A stretch of DNA of 64,000 nucleotides. It comes from Sphingomonas glacialis (GTDB lineage: Bacteria; Pseudomonadota; Alphaproteobacteria; Sphingomonadales; Sphingomonadaceae). The stretch covers positions 248,001-312,000 of the forward strand of contig NZ_BNAQ01000003.1 of assembly GCF_014653575.1 (NCBI RefSeq), given 5' to 3'. Both the position numbers and the translations under genes were made by a program. The notes beneath the pieces are model-generated. The model made no database searches. It was not told the DNA's origin and was given only the letters and a program-made list of their open reading frames with translations. This document shows positions 38,460 through 47,210 of this stretch, piece after piece (within the stretch, counting starts at the first letter, position 1; each line of letters starts with the position of its first letter).

Positions 38460-39640
38460 ACGGTAACCTTCGCGGTTTCGATCACATTGCGCATATAGCC
38501 GCCGGGATTCCAGATCGGGTCGGCGGCTTGCGTGATGCCGCGCACATTGGTCGCGCGCACCGCGACCGTGTGGCTGCCGCGTGGCAGGACCGCGGCCCAG
38601 CGGCGGAAGCCGTACTGCCCGTGATCGCGTCCGAGCTGTGCCGCATGCCAGCTTTTGCCGGCATCGATCGACCATTCGACCTTCGCGACGCCGGCATCGC
38701 CGCCCATCGCGATCCCGCGCACGGCTTGCGCATCGGCCTTGGTGAAGAACGCGCGCGGCAGCATCCGCCCGATCGGCGCAGTCGGGAAATCCTTCGCGCC
38801 GGGGACGACGCTCGCGCGCGGCGCGGTCGGGATGCGGTACGCCTTCTCCATCCAATAGCCCGTGTCGGGGCCGGTCAGCAGTTCGATCGAATCGAGCGCC
38901 TTGACCCAATAGGTCGAATAATAGCCCGGCACGATCAGCCGCAGCGGGAAGCCGTTGAGCAGCGGGAGCTGCACGCCGTTCATGCCGTATGCGACGATCA
39001 CGTCGCGGCTGCGCGCCTCGGCAAGCGTCAGCGTCTTGGCGAACCACGGCGCATCGCCCGGCGGCTGGTCGAGCCCGGCGAATTTGACATGACTGCCCGT
39101 CGCGCCCGCGCGGTCGAGCAAGTCGGCGAGCCGCACGCCGGTCCATACCGCATGCCCCATCGCGCCATTGCCCCATTGCGCACCGGGCACGCGCGGGCCG
39201 AACAGCCCGCGCGAATTGCCCGAACATTGGTTGACCGCGGCGATCTCGACCGCGGGCATGCTCTGGATCGCATCGAGCGACAGCGACAGCGCGCGGTTGA
39301 CCGCGCCCTTGATGTGCAACCGGAAAGCGGCAGCATCGACCGCCAAGGGAATGTCGGCATAGTGCCAGCGGACGAAGAAGCGGTCGTTGGGCGTCGCCGG
39401 ATCGTCCGACAGCGCGCCGTCGAACGCCGCCATCGGCGTCTCGAGCAACGGCCCGCGCGTGCGCTGCAGGATCATGCCCGTCTTGCCGGGAAAGGCATCG
39501 GTCAGCGGGCGTCGGCCATCGTTCTCGGAAAAGCCGAGATCGACGAGCGACTGCGCCCACAACGGACTGCTCGCGAGTGCCCCTGCACCGAGCGCGAGCG
39601 CGCCGCGCCGGCCGATCTGCTGGCGCAACGCGTCATCCAT
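38456..39640 (-). CDS. Sulfite dehydrogenase-like molybdopterin oxidoreductase (SorA-type)
   Basis: A 394-aa protein with a twin-arginine signal (RRGALALGAGALASSPLWA, residues 11-29). The molybdenum-ligating cysteine is Cys139 in AAVNQCSGNSRGLFGPRVPG, and a WGNGAMGHAVWTGVRL segment follows as in sulfite oxidases. The C-terminal dimerisation domain begins near residue 290 (VAKVEWSIDAGKSWHAAQL). Gene order reductase-oxidase-heme protein and the neighbouring TauE exporter point to sulfite oxidation with cytochrome c as acceptor. The start at 39640 overlaps the flavin reductase stop by 8 bp. Confidence 0.85.
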   Translation of the reverse strand: MDDALRQQIGRRGALALGAGALASSPLWAQSLVDLGFSENDGRRPLTDAFPGKTGMILQRTRGPLLETPMAAFDGALSDDPATPNDRFFVRWHYADIPLAVDAAAFRLHIKGAVNRALSLSLDAIQSMPAVEIAAVNQCSGNSRGLFGPRVPGAQWGNGAMGHAVWTGVRLADLLDRAGATGSHVKFAGLDQPPGDAPWFAKTLTLAEARSRDVIVAYGMNGVQLPLLNGFPLRLIVPGYYSTYWVKALDSIELLTGPDTGYWMEKAYRIPTAPRASVVPGAKDFPTAPIGRMLPRAFFTKADAQAVRGIAMGGDAGVAKVEWSIDAGKSWHAAQLGRDHGQYGFRRWAAVLPRGSHTVAVRATNVRGITQAADPIWNPGGYMRNVIETAKVTV

Positions 39641-40238
39641 GCTGGATCGCCAGCGGGGCAAAGCGCGCGACTTGCTGGCCGACCATGCGCAGCTGGTCGA
39701 GCACCGCTTGGTCGTTCGCGCCGCCTTCGTCATCGAACTTGGTGACTTGCGAATTGACCGCGGCGGCAAACGGCGTCGGCCAGCCGCGCAGCGCGTGGAC
39801 GATCGAGCGCAGCGCCGCGATCGTGCTGCCCGTCGCCTGCCAGCCATACGCCGTCGCGATCAGCCCGACCGGCATGTCGGCGAGGTACGGCCGGTGCGGA
39901 TCGCGCGCGGTTTCCTCGAGCAGATCGAGCGCATTCTTGACGACGCCCGAGATGCTGCCGTGATAGCCCGGCGAGGCGATGATCAACGCCGAGGCCTGGC
40001 GGATGGTATCGACGAAATCGCGCTCTTCCGCGGTGCGCGACGTCGCCTTGGGGTCATAGAGCGGCAGCCGCCCCATCTCGGCACCGCCGAACAGCCGCGT
40101 GCGGAAGCCCTCCTGCCCGGCCGCCTCGAGCGCGATCGCGAGCGCACGCTCGGTCGACGAGATGCCGCCGATCGTCCCGCCGATCCCCACCACCAGGGGC
40201 TGGCCGGCGACAGGCGAAGCAGAGAGAGCGTCGGACAT
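39633..40238 (-). CDS. NADPH-dependent FMN reductase (flavodoxin-fold)
   Basis: A 201-aa protein starting at MSDALSASPVAG. It has the FMN phosphate-binding loop GIGGTIGGISSTERAL near residue 16 and the SPGYHGSISGVVKNALD segment near 86 typical of the NADPH-dependent FMN reductase family. It is the first gene of a minus-strand operon with the SorA and SorB-like genes. The role is probably supplying reduced flavin or handling sulfur compounds, which is inferred. A TGTCAG operator covers its promoter. Confidence 0.85.
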   Translation of the reverse strand: MSDALSASPVAGQPLVVGIGGTIGGISSTERALAIALEAAGQEGFRTRLFGGAEMGRLPLYDPKATSRTAEERDFVDTIRQASALIIASPGYHGSISGVVKNALDLLEETARDPHRPYLADMPVGLIATAYGWQATGSTIAALRSIVHALRGWPTPFAAAVNSQVTKFDDEGGANDQAVLDQLRMVGQQVARFAPLAIQHG

Positions 40239-40281
40239 GAACAAGGCTTTCGGCAGAGGGGCGCGACCGCCCGACGCTATT

Positions 40282-40310
40282 CTGATAGCGTTGTCAGGGG
40301 TCCACCTCAA
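40282..40310 (-). promoter_or_regulatory. Promoter and operator of the flavin reductase-sulfite dehydrogenase operon
   Basis: CTGATA-GCGT-TGTCAG at 40282-40297 nearly repeats the coq4 operator core CTGACA-GGGT-TGTCAG, with the same 4-bp centre spacing. On the minus strand TTGAGG at 40310-40305 and TATCAG at 40287-40282 with 17 bp between them could be -35 and -10, so the operator overlaps the -10. Confidence 0.55.
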
Positions 40311-40494
40311 GGTGGAAGTCGCCGGCGACCCTACGCTGCGCCGCCCGGATTCGGCAAGCGATCGCAATGCGCCGCGCGGGGAACGGCTCGCTTGGTCGCC
40401 AGTCGACTGCTACAGGCATGGCAATGTCGCCTCCCCGCTTGCCCCCTCTGTTCTACATGACTAATACACACACTCGTCGTTGCGGGATCTAGTC

Positions 40495-42675
40495 ATGCGT
40501 TTCTTCTCCTCCGATCGCGACGCGGACTCGCGCCAGGCCGATGATGCGCTCGAACTGACGCACGGCATGCCGCCGCCCGAGCGGCGCATCGATCCCGGCT
40601 ATCCACCGCAGCCGCCGTTCGATTACGAGCGCTACGCAGCACGGCTTCCCACCGCCCGGCGCCGCACGGTCACGCGCTGGATCATGCGCGGCGTTGCAGG
40701 GCTGATCGTGCTGTTCGTCTTCGCGGTCGGCTGGCTCGCGGTGACCGCGCCCTTGTCGAAATCGCTCCAGCCGCCGACGCCGCCAAGCATCACCTTGCTG
40801 TCCGACGACGGACGGCCGTTCGCGCGGCGCGGTGCGGTGATCGACGCGCCGGTCGACGCGGCCAAGCTCCCGAAAAACGTCACCAACGCGTTTCTCGCGA
40901 TCGAGGACCGGCGCTTCCGCTCGCATTGGGGGATCGACCCGCGCGGGATCGCACGCGCCTTCTTCCACAATGTGACCTCGAAGGGACGCGACCAGGGCGG
41001 CAGCACGATCACGCAGCAGCTCGCCAAGAACGCGTTCCTCGATTCGGACCGCACCGCCGCGCGGAAAATCCGCGAAGTGATGATCGCCTTCTGGCTCGAG
41101 GCGTGGCTGACCAAGGACCAGATTCTCTCGCGCTATCTGTCGAACGTCTATTTCGGCGACAACGTCTATGGCCTGCGCGCCGCCGCGCGACACTATTTCG
41201 CAAGGAAGCCAGAGAATCTGTCGATCGGCCAGGCGGCGATGCTCGCCGGGCTGGTCAAGGCGCCCTCCAAGCTCGCGCCGACGACCAACCTGCAGGGCGC
41301 ACGCGATCGCGCGCGGCTCGTCGTCGCGGCGATGGTCGACGCCAAGCTGCTCGACAAGGACGAAGCCGCGGGCGTCCGCCCCGCGCGCGTCGTTCCCGAA
41401 GCGAAGGCGCCGCTCCCCAACGGCACCTATTTCGCCGACTGGGTGCTTCCCGCCGCGCGCGACCATGCCGGCGAGATCGCCACCGAATCGACCGTCCGCA
41501 CGACGCTCGACCGCCGCCTCCAGGCCGCCGCCGAGCGCGCGGTGAAGCGCGCGGGGCTCAAACAGGCGCAGATCGCGCTCGTCGCGATGCGCCCCGATGG
41601 ACGCGTCGTCGCGATGGTCGGCGGGCGCTCCTATGCCGCAAGCCCGTTCAACCGCGCGACGCAGGCGCAGCGCCAGCCGGGATCGGCGTTCAAGCTGTTC
41701 GTCTATCTCGCCGCGATGCGCAGCGGGATGACGCCCGATTCGGTGATCGACGACAAACCGATCACGATCGCCAATTGGAGCCCCAAGAACGCCGATGGCC
41801 GCTATCTCGGCCCGATTACGCTGCGCCAGGCGTTCGCACGCTCGTCGAACGTCGCGGCGGCGCGGATCACGCAGCAGGTCGGTGTCGCCAAGGTCATCCA
41901 AGCGGCGCGCGATCTCGGCGTTTCGACCCCGATCCCGAGCGAGGCGACGATCGCGCTCGGCACGTCGAGCATGTCGCTGCTCGAACTGACGGCGGCCTAT
42001 GCCGCGGTCGCCGCCGAGCAATATCCGGTGCGCCCGCGCGGGCTCGAGGATCCGCCCGAGCGCGGCGTGCTCGCGACGCTGACCGATCGCAGCCACGCGC
42101 TCGACGGCACGCTGCATGACGAAATGCTCGATTTGCTCTCCGCCTCGGCCGAGACCGGCACCGGCCGCGCAGCCGCGCTCTCGGTCAAGACCTATGGCAA
42201 GACCGGCACGACACAGGACAGTCGCGACGCGCTGTTCGTCGGCTTCGCCAACGGGCTGGTCGTCGGCGTGTGGGTCGGCAACGACGACAATACCCCCAAC
42301 GCCGGCCTGTCGGGCGGCGGCGTGCCGGCGCGCGTCTGGCGTGATTTCATGCAGCAGGCGCTGGGAGTCGGTGCCGCGCAAGTCGCCGCGCCCGCCGAAG
42401 ACGAAATGGTCGACCCCGACGCCGCCAACGGCATCGGCATCGGCGAGACGCTCGAGAATTTCCTCGATCCTTCGAACATTCCGCCGGTCGAGGGCGACAT
42501 TCCCGGGATCGGCCGTGTGCGCTTGCGCAATGGCGAGCTCGACTTCCAGTCGAACCGGCCCGACGAGCGCGATCGTCGGCGGAGTGACCCCGAAGAGCGC
42601 GCCCCGCCCCGCGATTTCGGGCGCGAGCCTGACCGTGGTGGACGCGACTATCGGGATTATCAGGACGATCGCTGA
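40495..42675 (+). CDS. Class A penicillin-binding protein (PBP1A family)
   Basis: A 726-aa bifunctional peptidoglycan synthase. A membrane anchor lies at about residues 66-86. The glycosyltransferase catalytic Glu is E137 in AIEDRRFRSHWGID, with GGSTITQQLAKNAFL near 168. The transpeptidase motifs are S397-A-F-K400 (QPGSAFKLF), S450-S-N and K569-T-G (YGKTGTTQDSRDAL). The last ~50 residues are disordered and rich in Asp, Arg and Pro. The ATG at 40495 is preferred over TTG at 40480. Confidence 0.93.
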   Translation: MRFFSSDRDADSRQADDALELTHGMPPPERRIDPGYPPQPPFDYERYAARLPTARRRTVTRWIMRGVAGLIVLFVFAVGWLAVTAPLSKSLQPPTPPSITLLSDDGRPFARRGAVIDAPVDAAKLPKNVTNAFLAIEDRRFRSHWGIDPRGIARAFFHNVTSKGRDQGGSTITQQLAKNAFLDSDRTAARKIREVMIAFWLEAWLTKDQILSRYLSNVYFGDNVYGLRAAARHYFARKPENLSIGQAAMLAGLVKAPSKLAPTTNLQGARDRARLVVAAMVDAKLLDKDEAAGVRPARVVPEAKAPLPNGTYFADWVLPAARDHAGEIATESTVRTTLDRRLQAAAERAVKRAGLKQAQIALVAMRPDGRVVAMVGGRSYAASPFNRATQAQRQPGSAFKLFVYLAAMRSGMTPDSVIDDKPITIANWSPKNADGRYLGPITLRQAFARSSNVAAARITQQVGVAKVIQAARDLGVSTPIPSEATIALGTSSMSLLELTAAYAAVAAEQYPVRPRGLEDPPERGVLATLTDRSHALDGTLHDEMLDLLSASAETGTGRAAALSVKTYGKTGTTQDSRDALFVGFANGLVVGVWVGNDDNTPNAGLSGGGVPARVWRDFMQQALGVGAAQVAAPAEDEMVDPDAANGIGIGETLENFLDPSNIPPVEGDIPGIGRVRLRNGELDFQSNRPDERDRRRSDPEERAPPRDFGREPDRGGRDYRDYQDDR

Positions 42676-42719
42676 TCGCACGAGTTGACGCCGCGCACGC
42701 CCATCCGCAAGACCGCAGC

Positions 42720-43721
42720 ATGCGCTTCTTCTCCGACAATGCCGCCCCGGTCCACCCGGCGATCTTCACCGCGATGGCCGACGCCAACGTGCTCGACACC
42801 GCTTATGATGGCGATCGCTGGAGCAAGGCGCTCGACGCGCGCTTTTCCGAGCTGTTCGAGACCGAGGTGCGCGCGCTGTGGGTGCCGTCTGGCACTGCGG
42901 CGAACTGCCTCGCGCTCGCTGCGATGTGCCCGCCGCATGGCAGCATCGTGTGCCACCGCGACGCGCATATCCAGAATGACGAATGCGGCGCGCCCGAATT
43001 CTACACGCACGGCGCCAAGCTGTTCCTCGCCGATGGCGACGGCGCCAAGCTGACGCCGCAAACGATCAGCGCGGTGCTCGATGCGACGCGCTACGACGTC
43101 CACCAGACGCAGCCGCATGCGATCTCGATCACCAATGCGACCGAATATGGCCGCGTCTATTCGCCCGCCGAGGTCGCTGCGATCGGCGATCTCGCCAAGG
43201 CGCGCAAGCTCGGGCTGCATATGGACGGCGCGCGCTTCGCCAATGCGGTCGCCTCGCTCGAGTGCGCGCCCGCCGACGTGACGTGGCGTGCCGGCGTCAC
43301 CGCGCTGAGCTTCGGCTTCATCAAGAATGGCGGGATGAACGCCGAAGCGCTGATCTTCTTCGATACCGACCTCGCCGACGCGACGCTCTACCGCCGCAAG
43401 CGCGCGGGAATGCTGCTGTGCAAGGGGCGCTACCTCGCGGCGCAATTGCTCGCGATGACCGAGGGCGATCTGTGGCTCGATCTTGCGCGTAACGCCAACA
43501 CCGGCGCAGCGTTGCTCGCCGCCGCGGCGGGCGACCGGCTGGTGCATCCGGTCGAGGCGAACGAGGTGTTCATCCGCGTGTCGGCCGCCGAAGCTGCGAG
43601 CCTGCGCGCGCTCGGCTTCGATTTCTACGATTGGGGCCCGGGCGAAGCGCGGCTCGTCATCTCGTGGAACCAGGATCCCGCCGACATCCGGCCGCTCGCC
43701 GACGCGATCGCGGCGCTTTGA
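42720..43721 (+). CDS. Low-specificity L-threonine aldolase
   Basis: A 333-aa fold-type I PLP enzyme that splits threonine or allo-threonine to glycine and acetaldehyde. Motifs are FFSDNAAPVHPAI at the start, WVPSGTAANCLAL near 54, HMDGARFANAVA near 167, and the PLP lysine K202 in LSFGFIKNGGMNAEAL. It gives an alternative source of glycine to the glyA product. The stop overlaps the TTG start of the next gene by 4 bp. Confidence 0.9.
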   Translation: MRFFSDNAAPVHPAIFTAMADANVLDTAYDGDRWSKALDARFSELFETEVRALWVPSGTAANCLALAAMCPPHGSIVCHRDAHIQNDECGAPEFYTHGAKLFLADGDGAKLTPQTISAVLDATRYDVHQTQPHAISITNATEYGRVYSPAEVAAIGDLAKARKLGLHMDGARFANAVASLECAPADVTWRAGVTALSFGFIKNGGMNAEALIFFDTDLADATLYRRKRAGMLLCKGRYLAAQLLAMTEGDLWLDLARNANTGAALLAAAAGDRLVHPVEANEVFIRVSAAEAASLRALGFDFYDWGPGEARLVISWNQDPADIRPLADAIAAL

Positions 43722-44635
43722 GCACTGGACCGACGCCCAGTTCGAGCAAGCTCGCGATCCTGATTCCGTTCGGGATCGTCACGCTGATCTGGGGCTCGAC
43801 CTGGCTCGTCATTCGCGGGCAGCTCGGCGTGGTGCCGGCGAGCTGGTCGGTGACGTACCGCTTCCTCGTCGCTGGCGTTGTCATGTGCAGCTATGCGCTG
43901 ATCCGGCGTGAATCGCTGCGGCTCGATGCGCGTGGGCTGTGCTTCGCGGCGGTGCTCGGGCTCGCGCAATTCTGCCTCAACTTCAACTTCGTTTATCGCG
44001 CGGAAATGCACATTACGTCGGGGCTGGTCGCGGTGGTGTTTGCGCTGATGCTGCTGCCCAATGCGGTGTTCGGGCGGATCTTCCTGGGGCAGCAGCTCGG
44101 GCGGCAGCTGATTATCGGCATGGCGGTGGCGATGGCGGGGGTCACGCTGCTGTTCGTGCGCGAGATCCGGATCGATCCGCACGGGCCGATCGAGGCGCTG
44201 ACCGGGATTGGCTTCACGCTGCTGGCGATCTTCTCGGCCTCCTCGGCGAACGTGATGCAGGGCACGCAGACCGCGCGCGCCTATCCGATGATCCCGATGC
44301 TCGGGGTCGCGATGCTGCTCGGTGCCACGTTCGACGGGGCGTTTGCCTGGGTGACGACGGGACCGCCGGTGATCGAGCTCACGCTCCCTTATCTTGCGGC
44401 GACGCTGTATCTCGGAGTGTTCGCCTCGGCGATCGCCTTCCCGCTCTATTTCGGCGTGCTGCGCGTGATAGGTCCGGCCAAGGCGGCCTATTCGGGCGTG
44501 CTCGTGCCCGTCATCGCGATGTGCCTGTCGACGCTGTTCGAGGGCTATCGCTGGTCGCTGCTGGCGGGCGCGGGTGCGGCGCTGGTGATCGGCGGGCTGG
44601 TCATCGCTTTGAGGGCGCGCAGGCCCGCGCGATAG
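43718..44635 (+). CDS. EamA/DMT superfamily transporter
   Basis: A 305-aa protein with ten hydrophobic segments in two EamA repeats (IPFGIVTLIWGSTWLVI at the start; LPYLAATLYLGVFASAIAFPLYFGVL in the second half). It probably exports metabolites or amino acids. TTG at 43718 is the likely start, overlapping the aldolase stop as TTGA, so the pair may form an amino-acid catabolism/export unit. Its 3' end overlaps the converging SDR-like gene by 91 bp. Confidence 0.87.
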   Translation: MSTGPTPSSSKLAILIPFGIVTLIWGSTWLVIRGQLGVVPASWSVTYRFLVAGVVMCSYALIRRESLRLDARGLCFAAVLGLAQFCLNFNFVYRAEMHITSGLVAVVFALMLLPNAVFGRIFLGQQLGRQLIIGMAVAMAGVTLLFVREIRIDPHGPIEALTGIGFTLLAIFSASSANVMQGTQTARAYPMIPMLGVAMLLGATFDGAFAWVTTGPPVIELTLPYLAATLYLGVFASAIAFPLYFGVLRVIGPAKAAYSGVLVPVIAMCLSTLFEGYRWSLLAGAGAALVIGGLVIALRARRPAR

Positions 44636-45381
44636 TCGCGATACGCCGGGCGCCAGCCGAGCACGCGCTTTGCTTTGGCGTTGGCGATGCGGCGATTCTC
44701 GGCATAGAAACCGCGCGCCATCGGCGAGAGCGAGTCGAGCGGCACGAACGGGGGGGGATCGCGCCCGAGCAGGGCGGCGGCAAAGGCGATGACGTCGTTC
44801 TGGCTCGCCGGCACATCATCGGCGAGGTTGTACGCTCCCGCCGGAGCATCGAACCCCGCAATCACGCCCGACACGATATCGTCGACATGGGCGCGGCTGA
44901 ACACCTGGCCGGGCGATTCGACGCGGTGCGCAGCGCCGCTCGCGACGCGGTCTAGCGGCGAGCGGCCGGGGCCGTAGATCCCCGGCAAGCGGAATACGCG
45001 CGCACCGAGCGCCAGCCAGTCGCGATCCGCCTCGGCGCGTGCGCTGCGGCGGCCGGTGCCGATCGGCGCGGTTTCATCGACCCACGCGCCCGCCGCATCG
45101 CCGTAAACGCCGGTCGAGGAGAGATAGCCGAGCCACGCCCCGCTCCGTGCGAGCGCTGGACCGTAGGAGACAAGCACCGGATCGATCTCGCCCGACGGCG
45201 GGACCGACGAGAGCACATGCGTCGCGACCGCGGTCTCGCGCGCGATCGCGGCGCCGTCCTCGAAGCGGAGCGTGTCGCCGCGGCCATCGCGCGTCGTGCC
45301 GACGACTTGCCAGCCCGCCGCGCGCACCCGCGCGGCCAGCACTTGCGCGGTGTAGCCGAGCCCAAAGATCAGGAGACGCAT
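44545..45381 (-). CDS. NAD(P)-dependent epimerase/SDR-like protein (YeeZ type)
   Basis: A 278-aa atypical SDR. The Rossmann start is LLIFGLGYTAQVLAARVRAAGWQVVGTTR, and SSTGVYGDAAGAWVDE sits near residue 89 and FRLPGIYGPGRSPLDRV near 128. The normal YxxxK catalytic pair is not clear, as in YeeZ-like members. The C-terminal ~30 residues are encoded antisense to the end of the transporter gene. Substrate unknown. Confidence 0.85.
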   Translation of the reverse strand: MRLLIFGLGYTAQVLAARVRAAGWQVVGTTRDGRGDTLRFEDGAAIARETAVATHVLSSVPPSGEIDPVLVSYGPALARSGAWLGYLSSTGVYGDAAGAWVDETAPIGTGRRSARAEADRDWLALGARVFRLPGIYGPGRSPLDRVASGAAHRVESPGQVFSRAHVDDIVSGVIAGFDAPAGAYNLADDVPASQNDVIAFAAALLGRDPPPFVPLDSLSPMARGFYAENRRIANAKAKRVLGWRPAYRDYRAGLRALKAMTSPPITSAAPAPASSDQR

Positions 45382-45396
45382 GTCATGCCCTTAGCA

Positions 45397-45500
45397 GTTC
45401 CCCGGCGCAGGCCGGGGCGCAGCAGCGCAGGCTGCTGCAAAGACCGTTGCGCTCGCCCATTCCGTCCGTCAGCCTGGGGCCCGGCCTTCGCCGGGGAACC
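45397..45500. repeat. Palindromic intergenic element, type C
   Basis: The left arm GTTCCCCGGCGCAGGCCGGG (45397-45416) matches the right arm CCGGCCTTCGCCGGGGAAC near 45481-45499. Inner pairs such as CAGGCTG (45428-45434) and CAGCCTG (45470-45476) extend the fold. It occupies the gap between the SDR-like gene and the peptidase gene. Confidence 0.7.
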
Positions 45501-45504
45501 GAAA

Positions 45505-47106
45505 TTATCTCGCGCCATAGCCATGATAGAGCAACCCGAAGAAGTCGCCCTTGTTCCAGCGCGGCCGCGCATCGCCATCGGCGATCGCGCGGGCGATCGC
45601 GTAATTGGCGTCGACGAAGCGAATGCCCTGCCGCCAGTCGATCGGTTGCGCCAGATCGTCCGACGGCTGGTGATAGCGATGCGCGAAGAAATCGGCGGTC
45701 GCCGCCTTGCCCGGCCCCTTCTGCCCCGGCCACAGGAACACCGAAGGCACGCCTTGCTGGACGAAGCGATAATGGTCCGAGCGCACGAAGATCCCCTGCG
45801 CCGGATCGGGATCGGGCGACATCGTGACGCCGAGCGTCCCCACCGCCTGCGCGACGATCGGCCCGAGCGTCGAGCGGTCGGCGCCGAACACCGTCATGTC
45901 CTCGAACGCGTAGGACAGGATCGGCATGTCGAGGTTCACATCGGCGACGATCGACTGGATCGGCACGGTCGGGTGCTTGGCGAAATAGTCCGAGCCGACC
46001 AGCCCCTTCTCCTCGGCGGTGACCGCGAGGAACAGGATCGAGCGCCGCGGGGGCTTGCTCGACGCCTTGAAGCGCCGCGCTTCCTCGATCAGCGCGGCGA
46101 TGCCGACGGCATTGTCTTCGGCGCCGTTGTAGATCGCGTCGCCCTTCGCATCGGGCGTGCCGACGCCGAGATGGTCGAGATGCGCCGACAGCACGACCAC
46201 TTCCTTGCCGAGCTTGGGGTCGCTGCCGGGGATCAGCCCCGCGACATTGCCGCTCATCGCAGGCTCGAAGCGCGTCTTCAGCGCGACCGTCGCCCCGATG
46301 TTGAGCGGCATCGCGCGAAAGGTCGCGTTGCTGTCGGCAACGCGCGCCGCGATCGCGGACCACGGCGTCTTGGCCTGCGCGAACAATTTGGCCGCGCCCG
46401 TACCACTCAACGTCGCGAGGATCGGCACGCCGGGCGAATCGCCCGTCCCATCGGCGCGCGCCCAGGTCGTGCGCGGCCGGTCGAAGCTCGCGCCGCCCTG
46501 CGGCAGCGTCGCGCGCGTGAGCACGATCGCGCCGACCGCGCCGTGCGCCGCGGCGATCACCGCCTTGGTCGCGGGGCTCGAGAAATGCGCGCGCTCCTCG
46601 CTCTGGAAGCTGAGCGGCGCGCCGCCGAAAAACGCGACGATCTTGCCGCGCACATCGACGCCAGCATAATCGTCGCGCTTGTAATCGGGCGCGACCAGCC
46701 CGTAGCCGACGAACACCACCGGCGCATCGAGCGCGGTCTGCGCCGCGCCCGCCACCACACCCGGCATATAGTCCTCGCCGAATACCAGCCCGAGCGGCGC
46801 CGCACCGGGCCGCGTCAGCACGACGTCGCCCTTGTCCGCCGCGCGATAGCTGACGAGCGGCACCTTCTGGATATAGCTGCCGCCGTCGCCTGCGGGCTTC
46901 AACCCCGCGGCATAGAATTGCGCCGCGACATATTCGGCGGCGATCCGGTATTCGGGGCTCCCGGCGTCGCGCCCTCGCAACGCGTCGGAAGCGAGGAACA
47001 GCACATGCGCCTTCATCGCGGCCTGATCGTCGGGCAGCGGCGCGTCCTGCGCGCTCGCCGCCGGCGTCATCGCGATCGCCGCCAGCGCAAGGAACCGGAT
47101 CTTCAT
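45505..47106 (-). CDS. Exported M28-family zinc metallopeptidase with PA domain
   Basis: A 533-aa protein with a signal peptide (MKIRFLALAAIAMTPAASAQ). A PA domain is inserted at about residues 130-270 (APVVFVGYGLVAPDYKRDDYAG). Zinc-binding motifs of the M28 fold are VVLSAHLDHLGVG near 320, NGAEDNAVGIAALIEEARRF near 340, AVTAEEKGLVGSDYF near 375 and VNLDMP near 400. It is probably an aminopeptidase acting in the periplasm or outside the cell. The start at 47106 was chosen for the signal peptide. Confidence 0.9.
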   Translation of the reverse strand: MKIRFLALAAIAMTPAASAQDAPLPDDQAAMKAHVLFLASDALRGRDAGSPEYRIAAEYVAAQFYAAGLKPAGDGGSYIQKVPLVSYRAADKGDVVLTRPGAAPLGLVFGEDYMPGVVAGAAQTALDAPVVFVGYGLVAPDYKRDDYAGVDVRGKIVAFFGGAPLSFQSEERAHFSSPATKAVIAAAHGAVGAIVLTRATLPQGGASFDRPRTTWARADGTGDSPGVPILATLSGTGAAKLFAQAKTPWSAIAARVADSNATFRAMPLNIGATVALKTRFEPAMSGNVAGLIPGSDPKLGKEVVVLSAHLDHLGVGTPDAKGDAIYNGAEDNAVGIAALIEEARRFKASSKPPRRSILFLAVTAEEKGLVGSDYFAKHPTVPIQSIVADVNLDMPILSYAFEDMTVFGADRSTLGPIVAQAVGTLGVTMSPDPDPAQGIFVRSDHYRFVQQGVPSVFLWPGQKGPGKAATADFFAHRYHQPSDDLAQPIDWRQGIRFVDANYAIARAIADGDARPRWNKGDFFGLLYHGYGAR

Positions 47107-47210
47107 GTCTGCCCTCATCATCTGTACGAGCGCGGTAGCACAGCGCCGCGCACGCACAAACGGCGCGATTTCGGTAGCGAGCGGCAAACAGCCACCCTAC
47201 ATCTTGGTCA

